NCBI GenBank assembly: GCA_016777005.1
Contig: JADHSF010000002.1
Location: forward strand, 1-64,000
Length of the DNA: 64,000 nt
Origin: SAR86 cluster bacterium
GTDB lineage: Bacteria > Pseudomonadota > Gammaproteobacteria > Magnimaribacterales > Magnimaribacteraceae
Direction: 5' to 3'
The position numbers and the translations under genes are program-made. The notes under the pieces were generated by a model. That model worked only from the letters and a program-made list of their open reading frames with translations. It searched no databases and was not told the DNA's origin. Within the stretch, counting starts at the first letter, position 1. Every line of letters starts with the position of its first letter. This document shows positions 34,623 through 44,819 of the stretch, in pieces.

Positions 34623-35385
34623 TTTGCCAATTGGGTTTTCTTTTATCCAAGAAGGCTTCTACGCCTTCTTTTTGATCTTTTGTGTCAAATAAATTTACGA
34701 AAGGTTCCAGTTCTTCTTTATAAGGTTCCTTAGAGAGACGAGCTTTGTGAATTAACTCTTTGCATTGTGCAATACTACTAGGGCTTTGATTTGCAACTGA
34801 AGTAGCCATCAACATGGCTGTTTCTAAGGCCTTTCCATCTTCCACTTTTTCTTCAATTAAACCAATTCTAACCGCTTGATCGGCTTTGATTTGTTCCCCA
34901 GTTAAGATAATTCTTTTTGCCCAACCTTCTCCCACTAACCTAGGCAAAACTTGTGTACCTCCACCACATGGTAATAAACCAACTTTAGGTTCAGGTAGAG
35001 CAAGTAAGGCCTTTTCTTCAGCTACTCTTATATCACAGGCCAGTGCACACTCAAGTCCTCCTCCCATAGCAAATCCATTTATAGCAGCTATAGAGACACC
35101 TCTGAATTTACTTAGAGCACCAAAAGCTTTTGAAAAAGCATTACTCATTTCTTTTGCTGCTTCTTTTCCGCCTTCATGGAAAACTTTGAGGTCAGCACCG
35201 GCAGAAAAGAATTTTTCTCCTTGCCCAGTGATAACTAAAGCAAAGATTTGATCATCCTGATTAAGCAGTTTAATTATTTCTTCTAATCCTGAAAGACTCT
35301 CAAGATCCCATGTATTTGCACTAGGATTATTTAGTGTAATCTTGGCGGTATTATCTATTTTTTCGAGTATTAATTTATCAGTCAT
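34615..35385 (-). CDS. Enoyl-CoA hydratase (methacrylyl-CoA hydratase in valine degradation)
   Basis: The 256-aa crotonase has the oxyanion-hole motifs GEKFFSAGADLKVF and NGFAMGGGLECALACDIRVA and the PEPKVGLLPCGGGTQ segment with one catalytic Glu region. Placement between an acyl-CoA dehydrogenase gene and a 3-hydroxyisobutyryl-CoA hydrolase gene assigns it to hydration of methacrylyl-CoA. It starts 4 bp downstream of the acyl-CoA dehydrogenase stop. Confidence 0.9.
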   Translation of the reverse strand: MTDKLILEKIDNTAKITLNNPSANTWDLESLSGLEEIIKLLNQDDQIFALVITGQGEKFFSAGADLKVFHEGGKEAAKEMSNAFSKAFGALSKFRGVSIAAINGFAMGGGLECALACDIRVAEEKALLALPEPKVGLLPCGGGTQVLPRLVGEGWAKRIILTGEQIKADQAVRIGLIEEKVEDGKALETAMLMATSVANQSPSSIAQCKELIHKARLSKEPYKEELEPFVNLFDTKDQKEGVEAFLDKRKPNWQNA

Positions 35386-35389
35386 AATC

Positions 35390-36550
35390 TTATTGAATTA
35401 TTGAGGCAGCATCTTCCATTATCATTCTTCGGCCAATTATCATTTTCATAATTTCATTAGTTCCCTCTAGGATCTGATGAACTCTTACATCTCTTACATG
35501 TCTTTCAAGAGGATATTCTTGTATATATCCGTATCCCCCAAAAATTTGTAAGGCTTCATTGCAAACATTAAAACCAACATCAGTTGCAAATCTTTTAGCC
35601 ATTGCGGAGTAGGTTGTTGCTTCCATATCCCCTTTATCGATTTTATAAGCTGCTAAACGAGTCATAGTTCTAGCCGCAACAAGGTCAGTGACCATATCAG
35701 CTATCTTGAACTGCATAGCCTGAAATTCAGATATTTTCTTTCCGAATTGTTCTCTTTCATTCATATAATTCTGTGCCTCTTCTAAAGCAGATTGTGCTGT
35801 GCCAATTGAGCAAGTAGCAATATTTATTCTGCCTCCATCAAGGCCTTGCATGGCAATTTTAAAGCCATTACCTTCTTCACCAATTAAATTATCTTTAGAA
35901 ATTTTTACATCAGTAAGAGACACTAATCTGGTTGGTTGATTTTTCCATCCCATCTTAGGTTCATTTTTTCCATATTCGATGCCAGGTAAGTCGGCTGGAA
36001 CTAGAAAGCAGGAAATACCCTTGGAACCAGTCTCACCTGTCCTAGCCATTAAAATGAGACAGTCAGTAGCGCCTGATCCTGATATGAACGCTTTTGATCC
36101 ATTCAAAATAAAGTCACCCCCAACCTTTTTTGCTGTAGTCCTTAAAGAAGCGGCATCAGAACCTGACCCTGGCTCAGTTAAGCAATAAGACGCAAGTTTT
36201 TCGCCTGTACTAAGTTGCGGAAACCATTCATTTTTGAGTTTTTCTGAAGCAAATCTACTTACCATCCAAATAGCCATGTTATGAATTGTCATAAAAGCAG
36301 TTGTACTTGTGCATCCTTGTGCTAACTGTTCAAAGACAATTGAAGCATCTAGTCTGCCTAATCCCATTCCACCTAAATCTGTATCTACATAAAGCGATAG
36401 AAAGCCAAGTTCACCAGCCTTGTTTAAAGTTTCTTTAGGGAAGAGGGCTTCTTTGTCCCACATTGCAGCAAAAGGCTTTAGCTCTTTATCTGAGAAATTC
36501 TTTGCCAAGTCCCTATAATTCTTTTGATCAGACGTTAAATCAAAATCCAT
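35390..36550 (-). CDS. Acyl-CoA dehydrogenase, probably isobutyryl-CoA dehydrogenase
   Basis: The 386-aa protein has ACAD signatures: YCLTEPGSGSDAASL (FAD contact), QFGKKISEFQAMQFKIADM, and the late QIFGGYGYIQEYPLERHVRD with QILEGTNEIM. The catalytic Glu is expected in the ILEGTNE stretch. The operon context (mmsA upstream, hydratase and HIBCH downstream) indicates oxidation of isobutyryl-CoA to methacrylyl-CoA. Electrons would go to ETF, which is not encoded in this window. Confidence 0.9.
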   Translation of the reverse strand: MDFDLTSDQKNYRDLAKNFSDKELKPFAAMWDKEALFPKETLNKAGELGFLSLYVDTDLGGMGLGRLDASIVFEQLAQGCTSTTAFMTIHNMAIWMVSRFASEKLKNEWFPQLSTGEKLASYCLTEPGSGSDAASLRTTAKKVGGDFILNGSKAFISGSGATDCLILMARTGETGSKGISCFLVPADLPGIEYGKNEPKMGWKNQPTRLVSLTDVKISKDNLIGEEGNGFKIAMQGLDGGRINIATCSIGTAQSALEEAQNYMNEREQFGKKISEFQAMQFKIADMVTDLVAARTMTRLAAYKIDKGDMEATTYSAMAKRFATDVGFNVCNEALQIFGGYGYIQEYPLERHVRDVRVHQILEGTNEIMKMIIGRRMIMEDAASIIQ

Positions 36551-36553
36551 GCA

Positions 36554-38044
36554 CTACTCCAAATTTATGGTTAAGTTTTTAGAACTTTCTTCGTCTTCTT
36601 CAAACCATCGCTCAGTTACAGTCTTTGTTTCTGTATAAAACCTTACAGCTTGTTTACCATATGCATGAAGATCTCCATAGAAAGATTGTTTCCAACCTGT
36701 GAATGAAAAGAAGGGTAGAGGAACTGGAATCGGTACATTAATACCAACTTGACCTACTTCAATTTCATGTCTGAATTTTCTTGCAGACCTACCAGATGCT
36801 GTAAATATAGATGTTCCATTTCCAAATGGATTCTTATTAATCAATTTAATTGCCTCTTCAAGAGTATCAACCTCAATACAAAGTAAAACAGGTCCAAATA
36901 TTTCAGTTTTGTATATTTCTGAATCAGTTTTAACTTTTGAAAAAAGAGTAGCGCCAATCCAATTTCCATTTGGGTATCCTTCTACTTCACATAAACTTCC
37001 ATCTATTAAACAATCAGCCTCGCCTTTTCCTCTTTCTATTAAACCAATAATCTTTTCTTTAGCTTGAGGGCTTATAACAGGACCAAAACCGGACTCCTCT
37101 AAATCCCAAGGACCAGGCTTTACAACTTCCATCTCATTCTTGAGATCATTTATCCATTCTTTTGAAGAGCCAACAAATACTGCAACACTAATCGCCATGC
37201 ATCTTTGACCTGCTGCTCCAACCGAAGAACCAACTAAACTATCGATAGTTTTATTCTTATTTGCATCTGGCATTACAACCATATGATTCTTCGCTCCTGC
37301 AAAAGATTGGACTCTTTTAAGATGTTCTGTCCCAGTTTTATAAATGTATTGCCCTACAGGCACTGATCCAACAAATGAGATAGCTCTTATTTCAGGATGC
37401 TTTATAAGCCTATCTACTTGCTCTTTTCCTCCATGTATAACCTGTAAAAGATTTGCTGGTGCGCCTGCTTGCATGAATAATTCAGCAAGTTTGTTTGCTG
37501 TCATGGGATCTTGCTCTGAGGGCTTTAGGATAAATGTATTACCGCATGCAATTGCCATGGGAAACATCCACAAAGGGATCATCGCTGGAAAATTAAATGG
37601 AGTAATGCCTAGGCAAATCCCAAGCGATTGGATGTAACTATACGAATCTATTTCTCTAGCAACATTTTCAACAGTCTCTCCCATGAGCAGAGGAGTAATA
37701 TTTGCTGCTTGTTCTACCACTTCTATACCTCTCCAAACATCACCTTTAGCATCCTCAAAGGTCTTTCCGTTCTCTTCACTGAGAATTTCAGCGATCTCAT
37801 TTTGATGTGTTTTAAGAAGATCTTGATATTTCATCATCACCCTCGATCTCTCTGGAGGAGGAGTTTCTCTCCATGAAAGAAATGCTTCTCTTGCAAAAGC
37901 TATCGCTTGTTCAATCTCTTCATCAGTTGCACAAGGTGCTTCACAAAGGACTTCTTGGGTAGCAGGATTTAGAACATTAATCCAATTTTTTGTATTACTT
38001 TTAACAAATTTACCATTGATAAAAAGATTTAATTTTTCAGCCAT
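36554..38044 (-). CDS. mmsA: CoA-acylating methylmalonate-semialdehyde dehydrogenase
   Basis: The 496-aa aldehyde dehydrogenase begins with [20 protein letters not shown]. The catalytic Cys lies in [11 protein letters not shown] and the cofactor stretch is [14 protein letters not shown]. The Cys context (GQRCMA) is typical of MmsA. It converts methylmalonate semialdehyde to propionyl-CoA with NAD and CoA. It leads the five-gene operon, with 3-4 bp gaps to the next gene, and is divergent from the nitronate monooxygenase gene across 88 bp. Confidence 0.96.
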   Translation of the reverse strand: MAEKLNLFINGKFVKSNTKNWINVLNPATQEVLCEAPCATDEEIEQAIAFAREAFLSWRETPPPERSRVMMKYQDLLKTHQNEIAEILSEENGKTFEDAKGDVWRGIEVVEQAANITPLLMGETVENVAREIDSYSYIQSLGICLGITPFNFPAMIPLWMFPMAIACGNTFILKPSEQDPMTANKLAELFMQAGAPANLLQVIHGGKEQVDRLIKHPEIRAISFVGSVPVGQYIYKTGTEHLKRVQSFAGAKNHMVVMPDANKNKTIDSLVGSSVGAAGQRCMAISVAVFVGSSKEWINDLKNEMEVVKPGPWDLEESGFGPVISPQAKEKIIGLIERGKGEADCLIDGSLCEVEGYPNGNWIGATLFSKVKTDSEIYKTEIFGPVLLCIEVDTLEEAIKLINKNPFGNGTSIFTASGRSARKFRHEIEVGQVGINVPIPVPLPFFSFTGWKQSFYGDLHAYGKQAVRFYTETKTVTERWFEEDEESSKNLTINLE

Positions 38045-38132
38045 AAAGTATTTCTTCTTAATTTAACTCAAGTATCTTACTATCTTTCTTGAAAACTGAA
38101 ATAAATTGAATTAAATCATGGAGAGGTGAGTA

Positions 38133-39107
38133 ATGTTAAAAACTAGAATTACAGACTTATTTGGAATAGAGCATCCGGTCATTCAAGGAGGTATGCAATG
38201 GGTTGGATATGCAGAGCTAGTGTCAGCTGTATCTAATGCAGGGGCATTAGGAATTTTAACTGCTTTAACTCAACCAACCCCAGAAGATCTTGCTAAGGAG
38301 ATTGCACGAACTAGGGAGATGACAGATAAACCTTTTGGAGTCAATTTAACAGTCCTACCAACTATAAATCCGCCTCCTTATGAAGAATATGCCCAGGCTA
38401 TTGTTGGATCAGGAGTAAAGATAGTAGAAACTGCAGGCAGAAGCCCCGAGCCCTTTATGGAGCTTTTTAAAGAATACGATGTAAAAGTTATACATAAGTG
38501 CACATCTGTTAGGCATGCATTAAAAGCTCAGTCTGTAGGAGTAAGCGCAATAACAATTGATGGATTTGAGTGCGCCGGGCATCCTGGCGAAGATGATATT
38601 CCTTCTTTGGTTTTATTGCCTCAAGCTGCCGAAGCATTAGATGTTCCTGTTGCAGGTTGTGGAGGGTTTAGTGATGCTAAAAGTATGGTTGCAGCCTTAG
38701 CTTTAGGCGGAGAGGCTATTGTAATGGGCACTCGATTTATGGCCACTAAAGAGGCAGGGATCCACCAAAATGTAAAAGATAAAATGACTGAGGCTGATGA
38801 GCTGTCTACGAATTTAATGTTTAGGACGATGCACAATACCGCAAGAGTTTTTAAGAACTCTGTTTCAGATGAAGTTGTTGAAATTGAATCAACAGGATCG
38901 GCAACTTTTGAAGATGTTAAAGATCTTGTTGCCGGTCAAAGAGGAAGAGTAGTCTTTGAAGAAGGTGATTTAGAGCATGGGATATGGTCTGCAGGAATTT
39001 CAGTTGCTAGAGTGAAAGATGTTCCAACTTGCAAGGAAATGGTTTCAAGATTGGTCTCTGATGCAGAGGATATAATTGATGGTAGACTGCAGTCTATAAA
39101 AGCTTAA
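38133..39107 (+). CDS. Nitronate monooxygenase (2-nitropropane dioxygenase family)
   Basis: The 324-aa FMN-binding TIM barrel has GIEHPVIQGGMQWVGYAELVSAVS at the start, the NLTVLP strand, the GFECAGHPGEDD motif with the catalytic His, GCGGFSDAKSMVAALALG and the GTRFMAT FMN phosphate site. It oxidises alkyl nitronates, and related enzymes act as enoyl reductases. A GAGAGGTGAG ribosome site lies before the ATG. A DUF1330 gene follows 10 bp later. Confidence 0.9.
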   Translation: MLKTRITDLFGIEHPVIQGGMQWVGYAELVSAVSNAGALGILTALTQPTPEDLAKEIARTREMTDKPFGVNLTVLPTINPPPYEEYAQAIVGSGVKIVETAGRSPEPFMELFKEYDVKVIHKCTSVRHALKAQSVGVSAITIDGFECAGHPGEDDIPSLVLLPQAAEALDVPVAGCGGFSDAKSMVAALALGGEAIVMGTRFMATKEAGIHQNVKDKMTEADELSTNLMFRTMHNTARVFKNSVSDEVVEIESTGSATFEDVKDLVAGQRGRVVFEEGDLEHGIWSAGISVARVKDVPTCKEMVSRLVSDAEDIIDGRLQSIKA

Positions 39108-39117
39108 GGAGGAAAAA

Positions 39118-39435
39118 TTGGAAGACATAAGAGTTTACATGGTTGTAAACCTGGAAATAGAGGATAAAGCTACTTACTTAAAATATGAAAAAGGTTTTTT
39201 CCCTATATTAAAGAAACACGGTGGCGAATTTTTAACATTTGATGATTCTTTTAGGCATCTTGAAGGGCCTGAGCCTTTAACGGGTGGACGGGTCATTATA
39301 TTCTCTTTTCCTTCAGAGGAGGCCGCGGATGGATGGTATAAAGATCCGGAATATCAAGAGTTATCAAAGTTTAGAAGAGAAGGGGCTCCCTTGAGATCTC
39401 TGAGTTTGATAAAAGGTTTACCGGCAAGAAACTAA
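39118..39435 (+). CDS. DUF1330 family protein (dimeric alpha-beta barrel)
   Basis: The 105-aa protein fits DUF1330: MVVNLEIEDKATYLKYEKG, FPILKKHGGEFL, then VIIFSFPSEEAADGWYKDPEYQEL. The fold is ferredoxin-like, related to small monooxygenases and YCII proteins; the role is unknown. The start is TTG, supported by a strong AAGGAGGA ribosome site 6-7 bp upstream, the best Shine-Dalgarno in this region. It is co-transcribed with the nitronate monooxygenase gene. Confidence 0.85.
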   Translation: MEDIRVYMVVNLEIEDKATYLKYEKGFFPILKKHGGEFLTFDDSFRHLEGPEPLTGGRVIIFSFPSEEAADGWYKDPEYQELSKFRREGAPLRSLSLIKGLPARN

Positions 39436-39436
39436 T

Positions 39437-39598
39437 TTAATCAAAAAAAGTATAGTAGATTAAGAGCACGAGCATCACATCAATAAACATCAGCATGCTG
39501 ATCGAAGTGCAACCATAGGAAATTTCTTCTTTGTGAAGGGATCTATGAATAGAGAAGGACAAATATAGAAATAAAAAAAGGAGTACCGTCTTTATCAC
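39437..39598 (-). CDS. Small two-helix membrane protein (hypothetical)
   Basis: A 53-codon ORF absent from the track begins at GTG (39598), 4 bp after the alpha/beta hydrolase stop on the same strand. It reads MIKTVLLLFLYLSFSIH, a polar KEE turn, then a second hydrophobic stretch MLMFIDVMLVLLIYYTFF. It would be a hairpin membrane protein. A weak GAAG precedes the start. It fills the otherwise empty 167-bp gap. No homologue is recognised, and chance in AT-rich DNA is possible. Confidence 0.4.
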   Translation of the reverse strand: MIKTVLLFLFLYLSFSIHRSLHKEEISYGCTSISMLMFIDVMLVLLIYYTFFD

Positions 39599-39602
39599 TT
39601 CT

Positions 39603-40478
39603 TCATATCCATTTCTTTGCTATATCCTTAATTGCATCAGCCAGAACTAAGGGTTGATCAAGTAGGATGTGATGAGCGGCTCTTTCTATGGCTACCATAG
39701 GAGTATTCCCTGATACATTGTCTCTTATGAAGCTGAGAATCTCTTCCGACATCATATTGCTTTCTGTTCCATAAATGATGCCCAAATTACATTCCAATTC
39801 AAAGGCTTGATTTTTGGTCATATGAGAAAAACCTAATTTATCAAAAATCGTATCATCAAATTTCCATTGAAATCCATTTTCTACTTCTCTCACAGACCAT
39901 TCAGCTATATATTTTACTAAGTAATCATTTTCGCATTCCTGTTCAGGTGTCAGTCTAAATCTTTCCAAGATAGTCTCCCTATCTGGGTATGTTTTTATTC
40001 TTCTAATTGGACCACTTCTAACATGATTTGAATAATCATAAGTGGGAGGTCTAATTGGTGAATCTACCATGATCACACCTCCAATTTGTTTATTAGATAT
40101 AAGACCAGCATAAGCACTCATGAATCCTCCCATGCTATGTCCACAAATAATCGGATCACCATTATCAAAAAATCCACTATCCTCTGCTACTGATAATATT
40201 TCTTGTCCATAAAGTTCAGGAGAATAATTTTCCCTATGTTCGCTGTCGCCCATTCCCGATAGATCAATTGCACTTATTTGAAAATCCTCGAGTAAGAGAG
40301 GTGCAATAAAGTCCCACCAGTGAGAGTGACTGCCACTACCATGCACCAGGACCATTCCGGGTTTAGAGTTATCACCCCATTTCTGATAAGAAATGAGTCC
40401 ACCCTCTACCTTTATACTTTTTTGCTCTTTGCTCACTGACAAAGCTTCTTTAAACCATTGCGGATGTGTATCTATCAT
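39603..40478 (-). CDS. Alpha/beta hydrolase
   Basis: The 291-aa protein has VHGSGSHSHWWDF (oxyanion hole), the nucleophile elbow CGHSMGGFM, VDSPIRPP, and the catalytic His in ERAAHHILLDQP. Substrate specificity is not apparent; esterase, epoxide hydrolase-like or dienelactone-type activity are all possible. It has its own divergent promoter region shared with the NUDIX gene (86 bp). The small membrane ORF may be its downstream partner. Confidence 0.85.
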   Translation of the reverse strand: MIDTHPQWFKEALSVSKEQKSIKVEGGLISYQKWGDNSKPGMVLVHGSGSHSHWWDFIAPLLLEDFQISAIDLSGMGDSEHRENYSPELYGQEILSVAEDSGFFDNGDPIICGHSMGGFMSAYAGLISNKQIGGVIMVDSPIRPPTYDYSNHVRSGPIRRIKTYPDRETILERFRLTPEQECENDYLVKYIAEWSVREVENGFQWKFDDTIFDKLGFSHMTKNQAFELECNLGIIYGTESNMMSEEILSFIRDNVSGNTPMVAIERAAHHILLDQPLVLADAIKDIAKKWI

Positions 40479-40537
40479 TTAGACATTCCTTTGAAATAAA
40501 TTTATAGTTAATTAAGTTTTAAAAGACCCTAGTCTAT

Positions 40538-40543
40538 TATAAT
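40538..40543 (+). promoter_or_regulatory. -10 element of the NUDIX/MBL operon
   Basis: A perfect TATAAT lies 21 bp before the NUDIX ATG, followed by an AAGGA ribosome site. No good -35 hexamer is seen at 16-18 bp, so the assignment is tentative. Confidence 0.4.
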
Positions 40544-40564
40544 CATGGAAAATAAGGACGATTT

Positions 40565-41413
40565 ATGAAAAATCCATTACAAGGTGCTAATACACAAATG
40601 GCAGATCCAAACGAAGCTGCAACTATTCCTCAGGCAGCTGCTACGGTTTTGCTAGTTAGAGATGCCAGTGAGAAGGGCATTGAAGTATTTTTGGTAGAAA
40701 GAGCTTCAAAAGCAAATTTTGGAGGCGCTTTTGTATTTCCAGGTGGCAAGGTTGATCCTGAGGATGGTCTAGGTCAGATGGAAGCTATTTCTACAGGAGC
40801 TTCTGACCAAGTATTTTCAAGTATTTTGGGAGAAGAAAAAGGTGGTCTCGCTTATTGGGTAGCTTGTATTAGAGAATGCTATGAAGAGGCAGGAATACTT
40901 ATTGCATATAAGGAAGATGGCTCTGTATTTAATCCTTCAGATGCTGATGAAAGAAAAAGATTCGTAGAATATAGGAATCGACTTAATGCCGGCGAGGCTG
41001 TTTTGGAACATATGTGTAAGCAAGAAGGTCTTACACTGGCAACTGATAGGTTGGCATATTTGGCACATTGGATTACTCCTAAGATTGAAAAGAGAAGATA
41101 TACAACCCGATTCTTTGTAGCCATATCTCCTAGTGGACAAGAGGGTCTTCATGATGGCTCAGAAAGCGTTAATAGTCTTTGGATTAAACCTGAAGAAGCT
41201 CTTAGAAAACAAGAGGCAGGAGAGCTATTACTGATTATGCCAACAATCAAGAACCTTCAGAGTATATGTGGTTATTCTGATGTTGAAGAATTACTAAAAG
41301 ATAAGTCCTCTATCGATCCATCAACTATTCCAACTATAGAACCTAAATTCTTTATGCAAGAAGGCAAGATGGTTGGACTCCTTCCTGGTGACGAAGGCTA
41401 TGAGGATCATTGA
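40565..41413 (+). CDS. NUDIX hydrolase, NUDT19/NUDT7-like (probable CoA or nucleotide-sugar diphosphatase)
   Basis: The 282-aa protein has AATVLLVRD and the NUDIX fold, but the NUDIX box is split. GGKVDPEDG and RECYEEAGI are separated by about 45 residues instead of being contiguous. This inserted box is characteristic of NUDT19, a peroxisomal CoA diphosphatase in animals. The ATG with AAGGA upstream is preferred; M12 is an alternative. It is followed directly by an LACTB2-like gene, so the pair probably acts together. Confidence 0.82.
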   Translation: MKNPLQGANTQMADPNEAATIPQAAATVLLVRDASEKGIEVFLVERASKANFGGAFVFPGGKVDPEDGLGQMEAISTGASDQVFSSILGEEKGGLAYWVACIRECYEEAGILIAYKEDGSVFNPSDADERKRFVEYRNRLNAGEAVLEHMCKQEGLTLATDRLAYLAHWITPKIEKRRYTTRFFVAISPSGQEGLHDGSESVNSLWIKPEEALRKQEAGELLLIMPTIKNLQSICGYSDVEELLKDKSSIDPSTIPTIEPKFFMQEGKMVGLLPGDEGYEDH

Positions 41414-41415
41414 AA

Positions 41416-42243
41416 ATGGAAGCTGAAAAAGTTGTTCAAATTAGTCCTTTAATCAGAAGGATTACTGCTGGAAATGGAAGTGTTTTTACAGGGCCAGGCA
41501 CTAATACTTATCTCGTGGGGACTGAAGATGTAACTGTTATTGATCCTGGACCAGCTATGGATAAGCATATAGAGGCTATTCTTGGAGCATCAAAAAATAT
41601 TAAGCAGATTATAGTTACTCATACTCACCCAGATCACTCACCTGGAGTAAGGCTCTTGAAAGAAAAATTAGATATACCTGCTTACGGCATGTTAACTAAA
41701 TCTTCTAAGAATCAAGATACAACATTTAAGCCCCAAAGAATTCTTGAAGATGGCGAACTGCTTAAAGAACAGGATTATTGTCTCGAAGTTGTGCACACTC
41801 CAGGTCATGCCTCTAATCATTTATGTTTTATTCTAAAAGAAGAAAAGTTCATCTTTACAGGAGATCACATCATGAATGGATCGACGGTTGTTATTGGTCC
41901 GCCAGATGGCAATATGAAACAGTATATTCAGTCGCTTGAAAAACTGAAAGAATATGACATAGAAAAAATTGCTCCGGGTCATGGAGAAGTACTTGAGAGT
42001 CCTCATCAAGTTGCTGAGTGGATAATTAATCATAGACTCGCAAGAGAAGAAAAAGTTTTTGCAGCCTTAAAAGAAGTCTCTAGAGGTACGCCTGATTCTC
42101 TAGTTGAGAAAGTTTACGATGATGTAGATCCGTCACTTTTTCCTATTGCGAAGGCTTCGCTTTTAGCTCACTTAATCAAGCTAGAAGAGGATGAAGTTAT
42201 AACAAAAGAGGGTGAAGACTACGTCTGGGGTGGCGTTATTTAA
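41416..42243 (+). CDS. MBL-fold hydrolase, LACTB2-like
   Basis: The metallo-beta-lactamase fold is shown by [20 protein letters not shown], the metal motif [31 protein letters not shown] and a late PGHGE. A C-terminal winged-helix-like tail resembles LACTB2. The start at 41416 (ATG, 2 bp after the NUDIX stop) is preferred to the TTG at 41410 given in the track. Human LACTB2 is an endoribonuclease; bacterial relatives may cleave thioesters or RNA. The tail overlaps msrA by 8 bp. Confidence 0.85.
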   Translation: MEAEKVVQISPLIRRITAGNGSVFTGPGTNTYLVGTEDVTVIDPGPAMDKHIEAILGASKNIKQIIVTHTHPDHSPGVRLLKEKLDIPAYGMLTKSSKNQDTTFKPQRILEDGELLKEQDYCLEVVHTPGHASNHLCFILKEEKFIFTGDHIMNGSTVVIGPPDGNMKQYIQSLEKLKEYDIEKIAPGHGEVLESPHQVAEWIINHRLAREEKVFAALKEVSRGTPDSLVEKVYDDVDPSLFPIAKASLLAHLIKLEEDEVITKEGEDYVWGGVI

Positions 42244-42877
42244 TTTTCACACCCGTACCTGCTAGAGAGCAATAACCATCAGGATTTTTTGCTAGGTATT
42301 GTTGATGATAGTGCTCAGCATAAAAGAAGTGATCTATTTCTTTAATTTCAGTAGTGATCTTTCCTAATCCGTTTGAATTGAGTTGAGCTTGATATTCGTT
42401 CCTGGTTGTTTCAATAAGTTCTCTCTCATCGGCATTTTGATAATAAATTCCTGATCTATATTGAGTGCCTTGGTCGTTTCCTTGTCGCATTCCTTGAGTG
42501 GGATCATGGTCTTCCCAAAAAGTGATTAATAGAGATTCGTAACTAATTACTTCAGGATCATAAACAACAAGCACAACTTCATTATGTCCTGTCATGCCCG
42601 TACAGACTTCTCTATAAGTTGGATTTTTTGTAATACCTCCTGCATACCCAGCGGAAGTTGAAAAAACACCCTCGAGTTCCCAAAACCTTCTTTCTACTCC
42701 CCAAAAACATCCCATACCAAAAATAGCTTGTTTTAGATTAGGGGCGAAAGGACCTAATAAAGGTGTTCCTTTCACGAAATGCTCAGATGGTACTTCAACT
42801 GCTTCATCTCTACCTTGAAGTGCTTCAGATGCATGCGGTAATATATTTTTTTTATTTAATAGATCCATTAATGACAT
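42236..42877 (-). CDS. msrA: Peptide-methionine (S)-S-oxide reductase
   Basis: The catalytic motif [18 protein letters not shown], the [18 protein letters not shown] stretch and [12 protein letters not shown] are diagnostic of MsrA. The 213-aa length matches E. coli MsrA (212 aa), including an N-terminal extension with [11 protein letters not shown]. It repairs methionine-S-sulfoxide with thioredoxin. The ATG overlaps the acs stop by 1 bp (TAATG), so it may be translated from the acs transcript. Confidence 0.97.
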   Translation of the reverse strand: MSLMDLLNKKNILPHASEALQGRDEAVEVPSEHFVKGTPLLGPFAPNLKQAIFGMGCFWGVERRFWELEGVFSTSAGYAGGITKNPTYREVCTGMTGHNEVVLVVYDPEVISYESLLITFWEDHDPTQGMRQGNDQGTQYRSGIYYQNADERELIETTRNEYQAQLNSNGLGKITTEIKEIDHFFYAEHYHQQYLAKNPDGYCSLAGTGVKIK

Positions 42878-44814
42878 TATTTGTTCTCCCTGTTTTCAAT
42901 TAATGCGTCCACAACAGTAGGGTCGGCTAAGGTTGTGGTATCTCCTAAATTATCAATTTCATTAGTAGCTATTTTTCTTAATATTCTTCTCATAATTTTT
43001 CCTGATCTTGTTTTAGGAAGACCAGGAGACCACTGAATGATATCAGGTTTAGCTATCGCACCAATTTCTTTAGCTACCAATTGAATTAATTCAAGCTTGA
43101 GTTCATCATCTGGCTCTATGCCTGCCATACAGGTAACATAACAATAAATGCCCTGTCCCTTTATCTCATGCTCATATCCAACCACTGCAGCTTCTGCAAT
43201 CTTTTTATGGAGAACCAATGCACTTTCTACCTCTGCTGTTCCTAGTCTATGTCCCGAAACATTCAAAACATCATCAACTCTTCCAGTAATCCAATAGTAT
43301 CCATCTGAGTCTCTTCTAGCACCATCACCAGTTGTGTAATAGCCTGGATACATTGAGTAGTAGGTATCTATACATCTTTGATGATCTCCATATACTGTTC
43401 GAATTTGTGATGGCCAACTAGATTTTATTACTAGATTACCTGATCCTTCTCCCTCTATTTCATTCCCATTTTCATCCAGCAAGGCAGGCTCTACACCGAG
43501 AAAAGGTTTGGTTGCGCTGCCTGGTTTCATGGCAGTGAACCCAGACACAGGCGTTATCATCATGCCTCCGGTTTCGGTTTGCCACCAAGTATCAACAATA
43601 GGGCAGCTAGAATTCCCTACTACTTGAAAATACCACTCCCAAGCTTCCGGGTTAATGGGTTCGCCAACTGTACCAAGAATTCTTAAAGTTTTTCTTGAAG
43701 AAGACAGAACATATTCATCTCCTTGAGCCATGAGCGCCCGCAAAGCTGTAGGAGCGGTATAAAAGATATTCACGTTATGTTTATCAATCACTTCCCAAAA
43801 TCTTGAGGGAGAGGGATAAGTAGGAATACCTTCAAACATCAATGACGTAGCGCCATTTGCAAGAGGGCCGTATACGATATAGGAGTGACCGGTTACCCAT
43901 CCGACATCAGCAGTACACCAATATATTTCTCCATCTTTGTAGTCGAAAACCATTTCATGTGACATCGATGTCTGGAGGAGATATCCAGCGGTAGTGTGCA
44001 ATACCCCTTTTGGTTTTCCTGTAGAGCCTGAGGTATAAAGTATAAATAAAGGGTCTTCAGCATCCATTATCTCTGGCTCGCAGATATCAGAAACTTCTTT
44101 TATAATTTCCTCATATCTTACATCACACTTATCATTCCAATTAATATCAGCACCAGTTCTTGTAACCACTAAGACTGTGTGAACATGTGGACAGGCCAAC
44201 AAAGCCTCGTCTACATTTTTTTTAAGTGGAATTTTTTTCCCTCCTCTTAAGCCTTCATCGGCCGTGATAACTGCTTGGCAATCTGAATCTAAGATACGAT
44301 CTTTTAAGGATTCCGGAGAAAACCCTCCAAAGACTACAGAGTGTATTGCCCCAATTCTTGCACAAGCTAGCATCGCATAGGCAGCCTCAGGAATCATCGG
44401 CATATAAATACATACACGGTCACCTTTCTTAATCTCTCTCTTTTTAAGAATGTTAGAGAATTTGCATACTTCGCTATGAAGCTGTTCATAAGAAACATGT
44501 TTGGATTCATCAGGATTGTCACCTTCCCAAATTAAAGCAATTTTTTCGCCCCTGTCTTTTAAGTGTCTGTCTATGCAATTGACTGAAGCATTTAATTTTC
44601 CGCCTTTAAACCAAGATACTTCACCTTTACTTAGATTACTTTCATGGACCTGATCCCATTTAGTTTCCCAATCTAGGTAGCTATCAGCTTGAGCAGCCCA
44701 AAACTCTTCCGGATTATTTATAGATTCTTCGTAAAGATTGTGAAATTCAGATTCAGTTATATTTGATTTTTCTAGTATTTCTTTAGATGGATTGTAGATT
44801 TTTTGTGTATTCAT
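42877..44814 (-). CDS. acs: Acetyl-CoA synthetase (AMP-forming)
   Basis: The 645-aa ANL-superfamily enzyme has the P-loop [16 protein letters not shown], the [11 protein letters not shown] motif, the [11 protein letters not shown] hinge region and the C-terminal acetylatable Lys motif [12 protein letters not shown]. It activates acetate to acetyl-CoA in the cytosol. Length is close to E. coli Acs (652 aa). It begins 5 bp after the deoxynucleoside kinase stop and overlaps msrA by 1 bp. Confidence 0.97.
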   Translation of the reverse strand: MNTQKIYNPSKEILEKSNITESEFHNLYEESINNPEEFWAAQADSYLDWETKWDQVHESNLSKGEVSWFKGGKLNASVNCIDRHLKDRGEKIALIWEGDNPDESKHVSYEQLHSEVCKFSNILKKREIKKGDRVCIYMPMIPEAAYAMLACARIGAIHSVVFGGFSPESLKDRILDSDCQAVITADEGLRGGKKIPLKKNVDEALLACPHVHTVLVVTRTGADINWNDKCDVRYEEIIKEVSDICEPEIMDAEDPLFILYTSGSTGKPKGVLHTTAGYLLQTSMSHEMVFDYKDGEIYWCTADVGWVTGHSYIVYGPLANGATSLMFEGIPTYPSPSRFWEVIDKHNVNIFYTAPTALRALMAQGDEYVLSSSRKTLRILGTVGEPINPEAWEWYFQVVGNSSCPIVDTWWQTETGGMMITPVSGFTAMKPGSATKPFLGVEPALLDENGNEIEGEGSGNLVIKSSWPSQIRTVYGDHQRCIDTYYSMYPGYYTTGDGARRDSDGYYWITGRVDDVLNVSGHRLGTAEVESALVLHKKIAEAAVVGYEHEIKGQGIYCYVTCMAGIEPDDELKLELIQLVAKEIGAIAKPDIIQWSPGLPKTRSGKIMRRILRKIATNEIDNLGDTTTLADPTVVDALIENRENK

Positions 44815-44819
44815 GATTT

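Noticed and set aside
34886-35251. 121-aa + strand ORF
   Set aside because: It is antisense to the enoyl-CoA hydratase gene, whose motifs and operon context are unambiguous.
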